64,000 nt of DNA from Muscardinus avellanarius (GCA_963383645.1 OY726578.1:24826523-24890522), one strand, 5' to 3'. Shown: positions 1 to 58,255, numbered from the stretch's first letter. Made by a program: numbers and translations. The notes: generated from the letters alone by a model not told the origin.

Positions 1-6
1 TACTTT

Positions 7-980
7 TTCTTTTTTTGTGGTATTAGGAATTGACCCTAGGGCCTCTCCATGCTAGGCAAACACTGCATCACTGAGCTACATCCCAGCCCTTTTTAAAACC
101 TACTTTGAGGTAGGGTCTCACTAAGTTGCCCAGACTAGCCTTGAACTTAGGTCCTCCTACCGCAGCCTCCTAAATGCCTGGTATTACAAGCTTTTAACAT
201 CAAGTCCAGTGAATTACACCTATTTAATTGCTGAGAAAGAGAGCCAGTTATAGTGGCTAATCCCAGTACTTGGGAGGCTGAGATGGGAATATCGCCAGTT
301 CATGAACAACTTCCACTACTTAATAAAGCCTTCTGCAACTCAGTGAAACCCTGTTTCAAAATAAAGAATAAAAAACAGGGTTTGGGGTGTAGTTCAGAGG
401 TAGCATGCTCCTGGGTTCAATCCCCAGCACTGCAAACTAAATAAATAAAGGCTGAGAGAGCTGGGCACAGTGGCTCATACATAACTCCAGTACTTGGGAG
501 GCTGAGACAGGAGGATTGCAGGTTTATGGCCAACCTCAGCAATTTGTGAGTAAGGCCCTACACAACTTAGTGAGATCACATTTCAAAATAAAATTGGACT
601 AGGGGTGTAGCTCAAGGTAGAACGCCCCTGGATTCAATCCCCAGAACCACACAAAAAATAAAGATAAAAAGGCTGAGAGATGCAAAAGCTCGACATCCAG
701 GGGCCCAAAGATGTTTTACTACCAAACCGCCCACGAAAAGACAAATACTGTATAAACCCACTTCTGTTAAGTATTTAAAAGAGTCAAAATCACAGTGACA
801 CTGGGGAGGCTGAGACAGGAGGATCGGGGTTCGAGGCCTGCCTCAGCAATTTAGTGAGGCCCTTTGTCACTTAGTGAGATCCTGTTTCAAAATAAAAGAA
901 TAAAATAGGGCTAGGGGTGTGCGCAGAGGCAGAATGCCCCTGAGTCCCATCCCCCATACCACAATAAAAAATAAGTCTGT
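7..980. mobile_element. SINE cluster, PI4KA region
   Basis: Copies read by eye: 7-191 (-, with ID-type arm), 240-445 (+), 457-670 (+), 800-975 (+, 5' truncated). Each plus copy has the B1 head, the AAATAA-rich linker and the GTAGCTCAGAGGTAGAA right arm. Confidence 0.8.
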
Positions 981-1504
981 AATGTTTACATAAATAATGA
1001 CAGACAGTATCAATCTATAAATAACCCAATAATAAACTGTATGACCTTCTCAAGTACTGGAGCACAGAAAAAGCAAAGAGCTGAATTTAGCCCTGACTGT
1101 GGCACACGGGGCACTACAGCGCGGTACACTGCAGGCTTTGAGATGGACACACCACGAACCGACAACAGGGGGGCAGGAGTGGAACTGCTGAGGGCCAACA
1201 TAACAACTGGCAGAACAAACGACAAAGAAGAGAGGCTGAGAACCGCTGGCTTTAAAAAACAGTTCTTAAAACACTTCATACAGAGCTGTGGAAAATGGCC
1301 TATAAAGGCAGGGGACTGACTGAAGGCGTGAAGAAACCTGGGAGGAAGCAGAGCGCTGCGCCCCAGCCCGGGAGTGCTGCAGCTGGGTCTGCGGGAGGGG
1401 CCAGCTCAGGGCAGCAGGCCGGGCACATGGCCACGTGAGGGCAGCAGTCACTGCGGCGAGGGGTCCTTGCCACCTCTGCAGGTGGAGAGCTGAGGCTCTC
1501 AGCT
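981..1504. other. PI4KA intron 7, single-copy stretch with no recognised feature
   Basis: Non-repetitive DNA, GC-rich from about 1320 to 1500. Short open frames on both strands show no recognisable family. Confidence 0.5.
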
Positions 1505-1885
1505 ATCTAGCAAGACCCTGTTTCCACATAAAAAGTAAAATAGGGCTGGAGGCTTAGCCCAGAGGTAGAACAACCCTGGATTCCATCCCTAGTATCACAA
1601 AAAAAGAAAGAAAGAAAGAAAAAAGAAGTGAAAATACTTTCTGAGTAGCAGAGCTCTGTCAGTAGTAGTACTACTGCATTCTCTAACAGACTTAGTGACC
1701 TTTAAAAAAGCCAGGCGTGGTGGTACACGCTTGGGAGGCTGAGACAGGAGGATCACAGGCTCGAGGACAGCCTCAGCAAACAGTGAGACTCTCATCAACC
1801 TAGTGAGACCCTGTTTCCAAATAAAAATAAAATAGGCATAGGGGTATAGCTCAGAAGTAGAATGTCCCTGGGGTCTATCCCTAGT

Positions 1886-1940
<55 letters not shown>

Positions 1941-2125
1941 GCAGTACCTAGCCGGGTGTGGTGGTACATGCTTGTAATGCCAGACTTTGGGAGGCTGAGA
2001 AAAAGGATCTTAGTGAGGCCCTTTGCAACTCGGTGAGACGCTGTTTCAAAATAAAGAATAAAAAATAGGGCTGGGGGTGTAGCTCGGATGTAGAATGCCC
2101 CTGTGTTCCATCCCCAGTAACAAGC
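1505..2125 (+). mobile_element. SINE cluster with (AC)n
   Basis: Copies: 1505-1600 (5' truncated), 1699-1888 and 1951-2125. The second ends CCCTAGTAAAAC and runs directly into a perfect (AC)n tract at 1889-1939. 2126-2452 is single-copy with no other feature seen. Confidence 0.85.
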
Positions 2126-2452
2126 AAAAAAAAAACAAAAAACAACAAAAAAAAAAACAGTACCTACCATTAGTCCTTCTACCTGAAAAGCAGGTGCTTT
2201 TATGGGTTAATATAAAACTATGACAGAAGACATTTGTGTGGGGGTGTAAACTGTTTTCTTTAGTTATCTCTATTAATAAAATCTCTGAAAACTAATCTTA
2301 AGAAATACCATGAAAGCATAGAGTAAATGCGTTACAAGCTTGCCCCTCGACATCCATAGGAGCAGAGAGCCCGTGCCGCGTCCTGAACACCGCGAGGGGT
2401 CGCGTCGAGCACTCAGCGGCCAGCACTCTCCTCAGCAGAGAGCGACGCTCAC

Positions 2453-31919
<29,467 letters not shown>

Positions 31920-32273
31920 CGTCCCGCGCGCCGCGGCGCTGGCCGCCGGCTCCCGCACCGGCCCGCGAGCCCTCCGCTCCGAGCGCAGGCGCAGTGGGAT
32001 CCGGCTTCCTCGCCACGTGACCTCTGTGGGCGGCGCCCATTGGGCGTGGCCGCGAGGGCGGGCCCATGCTGCCGCGGGGCGAGGCTGCGCGCGGGAGCTC
32101 GGCGCCCCGCCCCCAGGCGCCGCGCGCAGGGGTCGGCTCGGGGCGGGGCTTCCGGCGCAGTACGGGCGGAAGTAGGTCGCGCGGCGGCTGCCGGAGCGAC
32201 GGGCGGGGCGTGGCGCGCGTCTGAGGCTGGCTGCGCCGCTCGGTCTCCTTTCCCGACCCGCTGCGCCGGCACC
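31920..32273. promoter_or_regulatory. Bidirectional TATA-less promoter between PI4KA (-) and SNAP29 (+)
   Basis: The two start codons are separated by 354 bp, which must hold both 5'UTRs and both start sites. Visible motifs are an NRF1-like GCGCAGGCGCAG (31983-31994), an ETS-type CTTCCT (32005-32010), an E-box CACGTG (32014-32019) inside GCCACGTGAC, an inverted CCAAT box ATTGG (32039-32043), a GC box GGGCGGGGCT (32141-32150) and an ETS site GGAAGT (32168-32173). No TATA box was seen. The divergent arrangement is known for the human genes. Motif occupancy is inferred. Confidence 0.85.
32012..32021. promoter_or_regulatory. CLEAR-like E-box in the shared promoter
   Basis: GCCACGTGAC differs at one position from the palindromic CLEAR consensus GTCACGTGAC recognised by TFEB/TFE3. 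The core CACGTG is perfect, so USF or MYC/MAX could equally bind. It lies between the two genes, centrally placed among ETS and CCAAT motifs. Confidence 0.5.
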
Positions 32274-49448
<17,175 letters not shown>

Positions 49449-49907
49449 AAGCGTTCTCCATTGTAAGGACAACTCGAGAGATCTCTTCTTAAGCGCCCAA
49501 GAAATTTCCTGTATTATTTAGTATGTAACTTAACGTGTTTGCAAATGTTATAACAGAGTGGGTCTTAAGAGATGTTTGTTGAGATGAAATGCGTGCCATG
49601 CTTTTTCTTAGGGCCGACACCACCCCTAAGCTCTTTGAGCTGAGCACAGAGCTCTGCTCTGAGCACAGTAGCCGAGCCCTGAGTGTCCTGGTCTCCGGCC
49701 TTTGGTCACCATGGTGGAAGAAGGAAATTCCCTTCCTTACTTTCAGAGGTGTGTGGAATTTCACTCTGGCCATCACCACTTTGTTCCCTGTTTGCTGTAT
49801 TTCTCATTCCTAGACTTTCTGTAAATTGGAACTTTAGGAACCTTGTTTATAGGGAAGGGGTCCTCCCCACACTTTTGGGTAGGGGTCATGGTGTGTGTGA
49901 ATGCGTG

Positions 49908-49957
49908 CACACACGCACACACACACGCACACACGCACACACACACACACACACACA
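49908..49957. repeat. Interrupted (AC)n in SNAP29 3'UTR
   Basis: AC tract with three G interruptions (ACGCAC), about 460 nt after the SNAP29 stop codon. It is not attached to a SINE. Confidence 0.95.
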
Positions 49958-50479
49958 GAGAAGGCACATTGGTGATGCACGTTGTGATTCTCCCCTGCTC
50001 CTGAAAATGATGAGTGTTAGATCCAGGAGCAGTGCGGTGGGCGCTCTGTGCCCTCCCTGCTGCCTCCATCCTGGGCCTGCTCTCACCGGGAGGGAAGTGA
50101 TGCCTGGAGCCAGGCAGGGCTTCACCCTCTCTGTTCTCACACATTCCCCTGTGCTAGGAACAGATTCTCCACTAGCTCAGGGACACCTCGCTGACCAACA
50201 CAGGCCCCTGGAGAGTTCCTGGGAACGGGGTACCAGGCAGGCGTGGGCAGCAGGGGTCTTTATCCACTGAGCCCTCCCTTGCCACCTCAGCCTTAAGGAC
50301 AGCGTATTCATGCAGTGCCTGGGTCTTCTGGCCCCTCAGGGACTCCACCCACACCTCCTGAGGGCCACACTTGAATGGCCCCTTGTTTCTCTAACACCCG
50401 CTTTAGGACTGGAATTCCACAAATGGTGCTGACCCTCTGTGAAAGGATTTGGCTAAGGAAAATAAGCCCAGATCTTTTT

Positions 50480-51715
50480 TTCTTTTTCTTCCAATACTGG
50501 AGATAGAACCCAGGGGCATTCTACCTCTGAGCTACACCCCTAGCCCTATTTTTTTCTTCTTTAATTTGAAACAGGGTCTCACTGAAAAGGGCCTCACTAA
50601 GTAGCTGAGGCTGTCCACAAACCAAGATTCTCCTGTCTCAGCCTCCCAAGTTCTGGGAGTACAAGCCTGTGCCACCACGCCCGGCTCCAGATATCATTTT
50701 AACTAGCTCAATTTGTTCTTTCTTTTCATTTCACAAAATGAATCATTTAGAAGCATTAGTTAAAATTGATCTCAGCCAAAGTAGGGTGTGGTAACATGCG
50801 CCTGTAATCCTAGTGCTTGGAGGTTGAGACAGAGGATTGCAGGTTCAAGTGTAGCCTTAGCAAGTAGTGACTCAACAACCTAGTGAGACCCTGTTTCAAA
50901 AAATAAAAAGTAAAATAGGGCGGGGAGTGTAGTTCAGAGGTAGAATGCCCCTGGGTTCATTCTCCAGTACCACCAAAAAAAACAATTGATCTCAGTTGGG
51001 CATGGTGGCCCATGCTTATAATTCCAGTACTTAGGAGGCTGAGAGAATATCACAGACTCAAGGCCAGCCTCAGTAACTTAGACCCTCAGCAATTTAGAAA
51101 AATCTTGTTTCAAAATTTAAAAAAATTTTTTAAAGGGCTGGGGTGTAACTCTGGTAAAACATGGTACAGGCACACACCTGTCAACCCAGCTACTGAGGCA
51201 GGAGGATCGCCAAGTTTGAGGCCATCCTGGGCAATTTAGCAAGACCCTCTAAAACTAGAAATGAAAAGGTGTTGGAAAGTAACTCAGTTGTAGAATACCT
51301 CTGGGTTCAGTCCCTAGGACCTTACAAATGTTGATCTCTACAGGGCTGGAGATGGAAGTCAGTGGCAGGCACCTGCCCAGCATCCACAGAGCTCTGCGTT
51401 CGGTCCCCAGATTTGCAGGGGATGGGGATCAGGAACAAATAAAATTGATCTCTACCACTGGGCGTGAGCTGCATCCCAGCCCACCCTTGTCTTTTGTGTA
51501 CATGTGTCCGTGGTGCTGGGGAAGGAACCCAGGGCATTCTTCCTCAGAGCTATACCCCCAGCCCAATTTCATTCTTTTATTTTGAAACAAGGTCTCACTA
51601 AATTGCTCAGGGCCTCACTAAATTGCTCAGGCTGGCCTCGAACCTGTGATCCTCCTGTTTCAGTTCCTGAGTACTGAAACTTCAGATTACAAGTGTGTGC
51701 CACCATACCTGGCTA
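50480..51715. mobile_element. SINE cluster in the presumed SNAP29 3'UTR
   Basis: 50480-50685 (-), 50775-50985 (+), 51000-51145 (+), a 7SL-monomer-like copy 51155-51325 (+), ID-like 51340-51410 (+), 51500-51715 (-). Confidence 0.75.
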
Positions 51716-51869
51716 CTTTTTATTTTTGAAACAAGTATGTACCACAGCCACCTGTCACCTTTTTCAGAAATATGGAAGGAGAGTTGACCTCATTTTTTTA
51801 GAACTCTGTCTTCCTCTTAACACATTAGGAGACCTCATCTATCCTGTTCCTGTTCAGACCTTCCCATGC

Positions 51870-51954
51870 TAAAACTTCTTTTTTTTTTTTTTTTCAAATG
51901 TTGGGAATGAACCCAAAAGATTCTACCCGAGTTGCACTATGATATTTTTTAGTG

Positions 51955-52011
<57 letters not shown>

Positions 52012-53455
52012 ACTGGGGATTGAACTCAAGGGCACTATACTTCAAACTACAACCACAGCCCCATTTTTTTTCTTTTTTTGGTGGTACTGGGGGTGGGACC
52101 CAAGGGCTTTTCTACCTCCAGACTATACTCCCAGACCTACTTATAGGTCTCACTAAGTTGCTGAGAGCCTCACTAAGTAGCTGAGGCTGGCTTAGAACCT
52201 GTGCGATCCTCCTGTCTCAGCCTCCCAAGTGTGGGGATTACAAATGTACACCCCCATGCCTGGCTTTTATTCTTTTATTTTAAAATAGGTTCTCACTAAG
52301 CTGTGGAGGGCTGAGACTAAGTTGCTGAGGCTGACCATGAACCTGAGATTCCAAGTACTAGGATTATAAGTGTATAGCACCACAAAAAAGGCTCCACTTC
52401 CTATTTTTTTATTTAGAAACAGGGTCTCACTCAACTGCTGAGAGCCTCACTAAATTGCCATGGCTGGCCTTGAACCTGTTGTCTTCCTGTCCAACCTACC
52501 AAGTACTGTGATTACAGGCAAGGACTGGTTGCTGCCAGAGTTGAGCCGGGCATAGTGGTATACATGTGTAATCCTAGTACTTGAGAGGCCAAGATTGGAG
52601 GATCTAAATTTAAGGCCAGCTTCAGCAACATGAAGAGGCCCTCAGTGAATTAGTGAGACACTGTTTCAAAATAAGACATAAAAAAGGCTAACCCAGGCAT
52701 GGTGGCACAGCCTGTTATCCCAGTAATTGGGAGGCTGAGTCAGGATTGCAGTTCACAGACAGCCTCAGCTACTTAGTGAGGTACGCCCTTTGCAACTCAG
52801 ACCCTGTTTCAAAATAAAGAATAAAAAAATAGGGCTGGGGGTGTACCCCAGAGGTAGAATGCCCCTGGTTTCCATCCCCAGTATCTTTTTTTTCTTCTTC
52901 TTCAAAGGAAAAAAAAAAAAGGCTGGGGCCGTAGTTCAGAGGAAGAACATCTCTAGCTTCAATTCCCAGTACAAAAAAAAATTTTTTTTAAGAAAACATG
53001 TTTGCATTTTCACAGGGACCAAAAGAAGACCTGAGCAGGCTCCAGAGTCCTTATCATCTGATGAGTGTGATAGAAGGATCTGACTCTCTAGGCTAGACAT
53101 GCAGGTGCCATGGCTGGGCAGCTGTAGGGTGGGCTTTGCTACCACAGCTGACACCAGTAACTCGCCTTTCTCCCTAAATGGGGTCTGTAATCTCTAGGAC
53201 AGATTTTAATTTCCATAGTTGAGCTGGAAACAAACTGTGCCTTCAAAAAAATGGCTTGAAGCTGGGCGTGGTAGTGCACGCCTGTAATCCAAGCCTGAGA
53301 CAGGAGGATCACAGGTTCAGTTCACAGCCAGCCTCAGCAACCTAGCAAGGCTCTCAGCAACTTAGTGAGACCCAGTTTCTAAGTAAAAAATAAAAATGGC
53401 TCTACCTAGGAGGTAGAATACCCCTGGGTTCAATCCCCAGGACCATACACAAAAA
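51870..53455. mobile_element. SINE cluster in the presumed SNAP29 3'UTR
   Basis: Arm 51870-51930 (-), (GT)n 51959-52009, arm 52010-52065 (-), 52070-52265 (-), 52266-52385 (-), 52400-52520 (-), 52548-52690 (+), 52692-52890 (+), arm 52918-52975 (+), 53260-53455 (+). 52985-53259 is single-copy. Confidence 0.75.
51959..52009. repeat. (GT)n microsatellite
   Basis: Perfect GT tract at the 3' end of a minus-strand right arm. Confidence 0.97.
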
Positions 53456-53815
53456 TAAAGTGGCTTTACTAATGTTAGGGTGGTTATATGCTAAGTGCAT
53501 TCTCCTTTGGAGAAAAGTGTTTCTAAGATCCAGTCATTTGTAACTTAACATCAGTGCAGTCCATTTGTGGCTATCTTTTTGCCTTCTGTAGGAAAGAGGA
53601 CGAGAATTGAACTCAGATGGCAAAGAGAAAAAAATAGAGCAATACAGAAGTGCATGTTACTTTTGCCTTCTCTTAACTTCTGTTGTGAATATGTAATTTT
53701 AAGTATACACTACACCAGTTTAGTAAAAATCATCTACATAAGCCTTTTCTGCAGGAGTTTTGAATTGCAAGTGGGCTGCGCAAGGCAGCTCGGAAGTCGG
53801 GTAAACATGACAAGC

Positions 53816-53901
53816 CAGTCACTGACACTCCTCCCTGGGGCTGGGGGCTTTCTGTTCAGTCACTGACGCTGCTCCCTGGGGGCTGGGGGCTTTCTGTTCA
53901 G
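53816..53901 (+). repeat. 41-42 bp direct duplication near SNAP29 mRNA end
   Basis: Two adjacent copies begin CAGTCACTGAC at 53816 and 53857 and share CTCCCTGGGG and GGGGGCTTTCTGTT, with three small differences. Confidence 0.9.
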
Positions 53902-53960
53902 GGTCTGTTTTAGCTTGTGTACTCCATGCCTTCAAGTCAGCAGATAAGCATGGTCCATAA

Positions 53961-53966
53961 AATAAA
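53961..53966 (+). terminator. SNAP29: Candidate SNAP29 polyadenylation signal AATAAA
   Basis: AATAAA lies in non-repetitive sequence (CATAAAATAAAATGTG) and is followed about 30 nt later by TTCTGTGTTCTACC, a possible downstream GU-rich element. Other AATAAA hexamers in the region fall mostly inside SINE linkers or tails and are weaker candidates. Confidence 0.5.
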
Positions 53967-54007
53967 ATGTGAAGTTGTTTTAAACAAATTCTGTGTTCTA
54001 CCTCAGT

Positions 54008-54969
54008 GACCTTTTTTTTTTTTTTTTTTGGCGGGTTTGGGGATGGAACCCAAGGCCATTTGACCTCCGAGCTACACCCCCTGCCCTATTTTTTATTCTT
54101 TATTTTGAAACCAGGTCTCACTGAGTTGCAGAGGGCCTCACTAAGTAGCTGAGGCTGTCCGCGAACCGCACTCCTCTGGTCTCAGCCTCCCAAATGCTGG
54201 GATGACAAGCGTGTGCCACCATGCCAGGCTAGTGACCTTCAAAGAGCTGGTGAAGGGGATTCTCTTTGCGTCTTCATGTATTCAGCATGTGAGGCCACAT
54301 TTAGAAATCTAGCTAAGACAGGAGGATTATACGTTTGAGGCCAGGCTTAGAAACATGGCAAGCCTTTCAGCAACATAGCGTGACCCTGTTTGTTTTTTTT
54401 TTTGGGGGGGGGGTTGATACTGGGAGTGGAACCCAGAGGCTTTTCTACCTCCGAGCTATACTCCCAGACCTAATTTATATTTTATTTGGAAACAGGATCT
54501 CACTAAGTTGCTGAGAGCCTAACTCAGCAGCTGAGGCTGGCTTCGAACCTGTGCGATCCTCCTGTCTCAGCCTCCCAAGCATGGGGATTACAAGTGTACG
54601 CCACCACACCAGGCAGTGAGACCCTGTTTGAATAAAAAAAAAAAAAAAAAAAAGATAGGGCTGTGGGTGTAGCTTGGAGGCAGAATAACCCTGAGTTCAA
54701 TCACCAGTACTAAAAGGGGGGGGGGGGGGGACCTAGGGCTGGAAGTGTAGCTAAGTGGTACAATGTGTTCAAAATCTAGTATCAAAAAATAAAGTGCTGG
54801 GCTTGGTGGCACACACTTGTAATCCCTGCATTTGGGAGGCAGGGACAGGAGGATATGCAGGTTCGAAGCCAGCCGGCTGGCTTAAGAGACCCTGTTCCCA
54901 AATAAAAATATAAAAAATAGGTCTGGGAGTGTAGCCCAGAGGTAGAAAGGTTTCCAGGAACCCCAGTAC

Positions 54970-55000
<31 letters not shown>

Positions 55001-55879
55001 AAATTAAAAGCCGGGCGTGGTGGCCCACGCTTGTAATCCCCGCATTTGGGAGGCTGAGACAGGAGGATCGAACAGGTTCGAAGCCAGCCTCAGCTACTTA
55101 GTGATACCCTGTTTCCAAATAAAATATAAAAAAGGTCTGGGAGTATAGCCCGGAGGTAGAAAGCCTCTGGGTTCTACCCCCAGTACCACCAAAAAAAAAA
55201 AAAAAAAAAAAAAATTAAAATATATAACCAAGCCGGGTGTGGTAATGCATGCTTGTAATCCCAGTATTCAGGAGGCTGAGGCCAGAGGATCGCGGTTCAT
55301 GGACAGTGCCTACTTAGTGAGGCACTCCACAACTTAGACCCTGTTTTATAAAAAAGAATAAAAAATAAGCCGGGCATGGTGGCGCATGCTTGTAATCCCT
55401 GCGCTTGGGAGGCAGAGATAGGAGGATTGCACAAGTTCTCCTCGCTGGCTTAAGAGACCCTGTTTCCAAATGAAAATATAAAATGGGACTGGGAGTGTAG
55501 CCCGGAGGTAGAAGGGTTTCCAGGAACTCCAGTTCCACCAAAAAGAAGAAGAAAAACTAGGGCTAAGGGTGTAGCTCGGAGGTCAAATGCCCCTGGATTC
55601 CATCCCAGACCCGCAAAAATAAACAAGCCAGGTGCGGTGGCACACGCTTGTAATCCCAGCATTTGGGACACTGAGATGGGAGGATTGCAGTTTGCGGACA
55701 GCCTCAGCTACTTAGGCCCTACGCAACTCAGACCCTGTTTCAAAAGAACAAAAAGACTAAAAAATAGGGCTGGGGGTGTAGCTCGAAGTACAATGCCCCT
55801 GTGCTCCATCCCCAGTACCAAAAAAAAAAAAAAAAAGAGTTCTCAAAAAAATTGCTAGATGCTCCCGAGTTCAATGCCC

Positions 55880-55885
<6 letters not shown>
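54008..55885. mobile_element. SINE cluster, SNAP29-CRKL interval
   Basis: 54010-54232 (-) flanked by AGTGACCTT, outer 54310-54392/54621-54700 (+) split by 54393-54612 (-), arm 54733-54790 (+), 54797-54975 (+), 55010-55195 (+), outer 55230-55355/55558-55615 (+) split by 55366-55545 (+), 55625-55830 (+), arm 55845-55885 (+) with (AC)n 55884-55916. Confidence 0.8.
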
Positions 55886-55918
<33 letters not shown>

Positions 55919-56094
55919 GAAGGCTGGAAGTGAGTAGGTGATGCTGAAATCACAAATCTAGCATTGGGAAGGTGCTAGGAAGTCAAGTGTAAATTTTCCC
56001 CCCACCCTCACTTGCCCACCTACACAGCCATCTGCTCAGCTTTAGACTATGGAGGGAGATGCCCAGGGAGAGGATGAATAAAAATGAAAAACTC

Positions 56095-56255
56095 TTCTGT
56101 CATGCTTACTATGGACCAGGCACTGTTCCAAGCTCTCTGCAGGTATTAGCTTGTTTAATACATCTACTTCTACCTAGGAGGCAAGTGCTATTATTATCCC
56201 CAAGATGAGCACAGGATGATTAAGGCAGGATCTGAACTCCAGCAGCTAGCTTCCA
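56095..56255 (+). mobile_element. MIR element
   Basis: Matches the MIR core from memory: GCTTACTATGGACCAGGCAC, then TTAGCTTGTTTAATAC and GTGCTATTATTATCCCC, ending near ATCTGAACTCCAGCAG. It is diverged, as expected for an ancient mammalian tRNA-SINE. It lies in the SNAP29-CRKL interval. Confidence 0.85.
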
Positions 56256-56299
56256 ATTCTGAATTATTCTGAGTTATTCAAATTGCATCCTACAGCCAG

Positions 56300-57330
56300 T
56301 GGTGGAGGCATTGGCCTGTAATACCAGTGCATAGGAAGCTGAGACAGGAGGATCACAGGTTCAAGAACAACCTTAGCAATAGAACGAGACTTTCAGCAAC
56401 CCTGAGAGACCCCGTTCCAAAAACAAAAAAATAAAAAGGGCTGAAGGTGTAGCTCAGAGGTACAGTGCCTCTGGGTTCAATCCCCAGTACCACCAAAAAA
56501 AAAAAAAAAAAAAAAATGCTGGGTGTGGTATCTGGGAGCCTGAGATAGAAGGATTGCATGTTTGCAGTTTGCAACTTACTGGAGACTCAAAATAAAAGTA
56601 AAATTGGGATTGGGCTGGGGGTATAGGTCAGCAGTAATGTCCCTGGGTTTAATCTCCAGTAACACACATACACACACACACACAATTGCACCTGAGACTA
56701 ATACTGTATGAAAGCATCTTTGAGGAAGGTGTAAACGTGCTTAGGCTGAGTCACAAAAAGGCACTGGACTTTGACATTCCCCTATTATTTACCCTAGAAC
56801 GGACATTATCTATCACACTACAGTCCAAGATTTGTAGAATCTGGGGGGTGCAAATGGCTGAAATAAAATTTCATTAGCAGCCTGCCCCTCCCCCCCTCTC
56901 TCTGGTGGTACTGAGGATGGACTCCAAGGGTATTCTACATCTGGTCTAGACCTCCAGCCTGATTTTATATTTTTATTTATTCTATTTGTGGTACTGGGGG
57001 TGAAACCCAGGCGCCTTCTACCTCCGGACTACACTCCCAGATCTATTTTATATTTTATTTGGAAACAGGGTCTCACTAAGTTGCTGAGAGCCTCACTAAG
57101 TAGCTGAGGCTGGCTTCGAACCGGCGCCATCCTACTGTCTCAGTCTCCCAAGTGCTGGGATTTGCAAGCACGCGCCACCACGCTCGGCCCTATTTTATAT
57201 TTTTAATTTTGAAACAGGGTCTAAGTTGCGGAGAGCCTCCGTTGCTGAGGCTAGCTGTGAATCCGTGATCCTCCTGTCTCAGCCTCCCAAGTATCAGGAC
57301 TACAAGTAGTGCGCACCACGCCCGGCTGGG
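56300..57330. mobile_element. SINE cluster upstream of CRKL
   Basis: 56300-56515 (+), 56520-56665 (+), single-copy 56690-56890, arm 56895-56960 (-), 56985-57190 (-), 57191-57330 (-, B1 part). Confidence 0.8.
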
Positions 57331-57339
57331 GCTTTTCAC

Positions 57340-57432
57340 AATAGTAATTCATTCAAATATTTAAGCATCCACTCAAGGCCAGGTATTGTTCAGGACACAC
57401 AAGGTGAACAAAAGGGGAAAGATCCCGACTCC
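57340..57432 (+). mobile_element. Ancient L2/MIR-class fragment upstream of CRKL island
   Basis: ATTCATTCAAATATTTAAGC, CAGGTATTGTTCAGGACACA and GTGAACAAAAGGGGAAAGAT follow the common ancient repeat pattern 'attcattcaacaaatattta...ccaggcactgtt...gaacaaaacagacaaagatcc' remembered from mammalian genomes. Confidence 0.55.
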
Positions 57433-58109
57433 TTAAAATATCCTTCCGAGTGGGGGTTTGGGGAGGCGATGGCTGGGAGGGCAGGCTGGAGCCGGGTCTG
57501 GACGGCGAGTGGGAGGAAGTTAACAGGGAGAAGCGGGCAGAATCCAGACGGGGCTAAGACTTCACAGTCCACGCCCCAGAGTAAAATTTACTTGCGGCAA
57601 TTCAGATTATCCCGGCTGCAGACTTCCAGACTCTTTATTCCAGACCATGCAGTCTTCGCCCCCACTCCCCCATTTTGCCAGCCGCGTCACCTAGCCGCCC
57701 GAGGTCCCTTGGCCTGGCTGGCCACCTAGGGCATGCGTCGTTCGGTGACCTTAGCGGCCGCCTGGCTCCGGGGCTCATCTCCCTCCTAGACCACCGCGGC
57801 CCACCGGGGTCTTTCGGCCCCGGAGTCTCCGGCCCCTGGGCGGGCCAGGTCGCCTGAGTGCCACGCCTCCCTGGCCCGCGATCCGGCCTCCACGTTACGC
57901 TTTGTTCCCTGCAGCAGGTTTTCGGAATACGCTCCCTCTAGGCTCCAGCTGTTTTCCTGCCAGCGCCGGGAAACCCGGTAGCGGCAGCGCCCCCGGCGGC
58001 GCACCACCGCCCAGGAAGGGAGTGCCCGCCGCCGCCGCCGCCGCCGCCTCGGCCCCCGCCCGGGACGCAGGAGCGCGCGCGAGCGGCGCACGCCCGGACC
58101 GCCGACACC

Positions 58110-58255
58110 GCGCTTCTGATTGGCTGGGTCGCTGTGACGTCACGGGGAGGAGCCGGGCGGCCGCGGGGAGCCGGACTCCCGCGCGTGCGCAGACCGCGCG
58201 CGCTGGGCGGAGGGGGAGGTGGCCGGCTGCTTCTCCCGCGTCCGCCATTTTGTTG
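58110..58255 (+). promoter_or_regulatory. CRKL: CRKL core promoter: CCAAT, CRE, NRF1 and YY1 motifs
   Basis: In order: an inverted CCAAT box ATTGG (58119-58123), a palindromic CRE TGACGTCA (58135-58142), an NRF1-type GCGCGTGCGC (58181-58190) and a YY1-type CCGCCATTTTG (58242-58252). YY1 elements of this form usually lie just downstream of the start site in TATA-less promoters, so transcription probably starts near 58190-58245. That is inferred. Confidence 0.65.

Larger units (their letters stand above)
49449..53985 (+). other. SNAP29: Probable SNAP29 3'UTR, invaded by SINEs
   Basis: About 1 kb after the stop is single-copy sequence (49449-50475) apart from an (AC)n tract at 49908-49957. SINEs of both orientations follow, then single-copy DNA again at 53456-54005. 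That last block ends with AATAAA at 53961 and a GT-rich stretch, the best candidate for the main mRNA end. The human SNAP29 3'UTR is also long. A shorter mRNA cannot be excluded. Confidence 0.45.

Noticed and set aside
1595..2170. Proteins with long Cys-Val runs (for example 1595-2170, 9835-10044, 36868-37213, 51939-52184)
   Set aside because: They are translations of (AC)n/(GT)n microsatellites and SINEs.
1..2452. PI4KA exon 8
   Set aside because: I looked on the minus strand for the expected SCLPDG...EPEYYF-like continuation and saw none; it must lie outside the window.
57700..57735. CTCF-like site near CCACCTAGGGCATG
   Set aside because: Only partial agreement with the CTCF core; too weak to call by eye.
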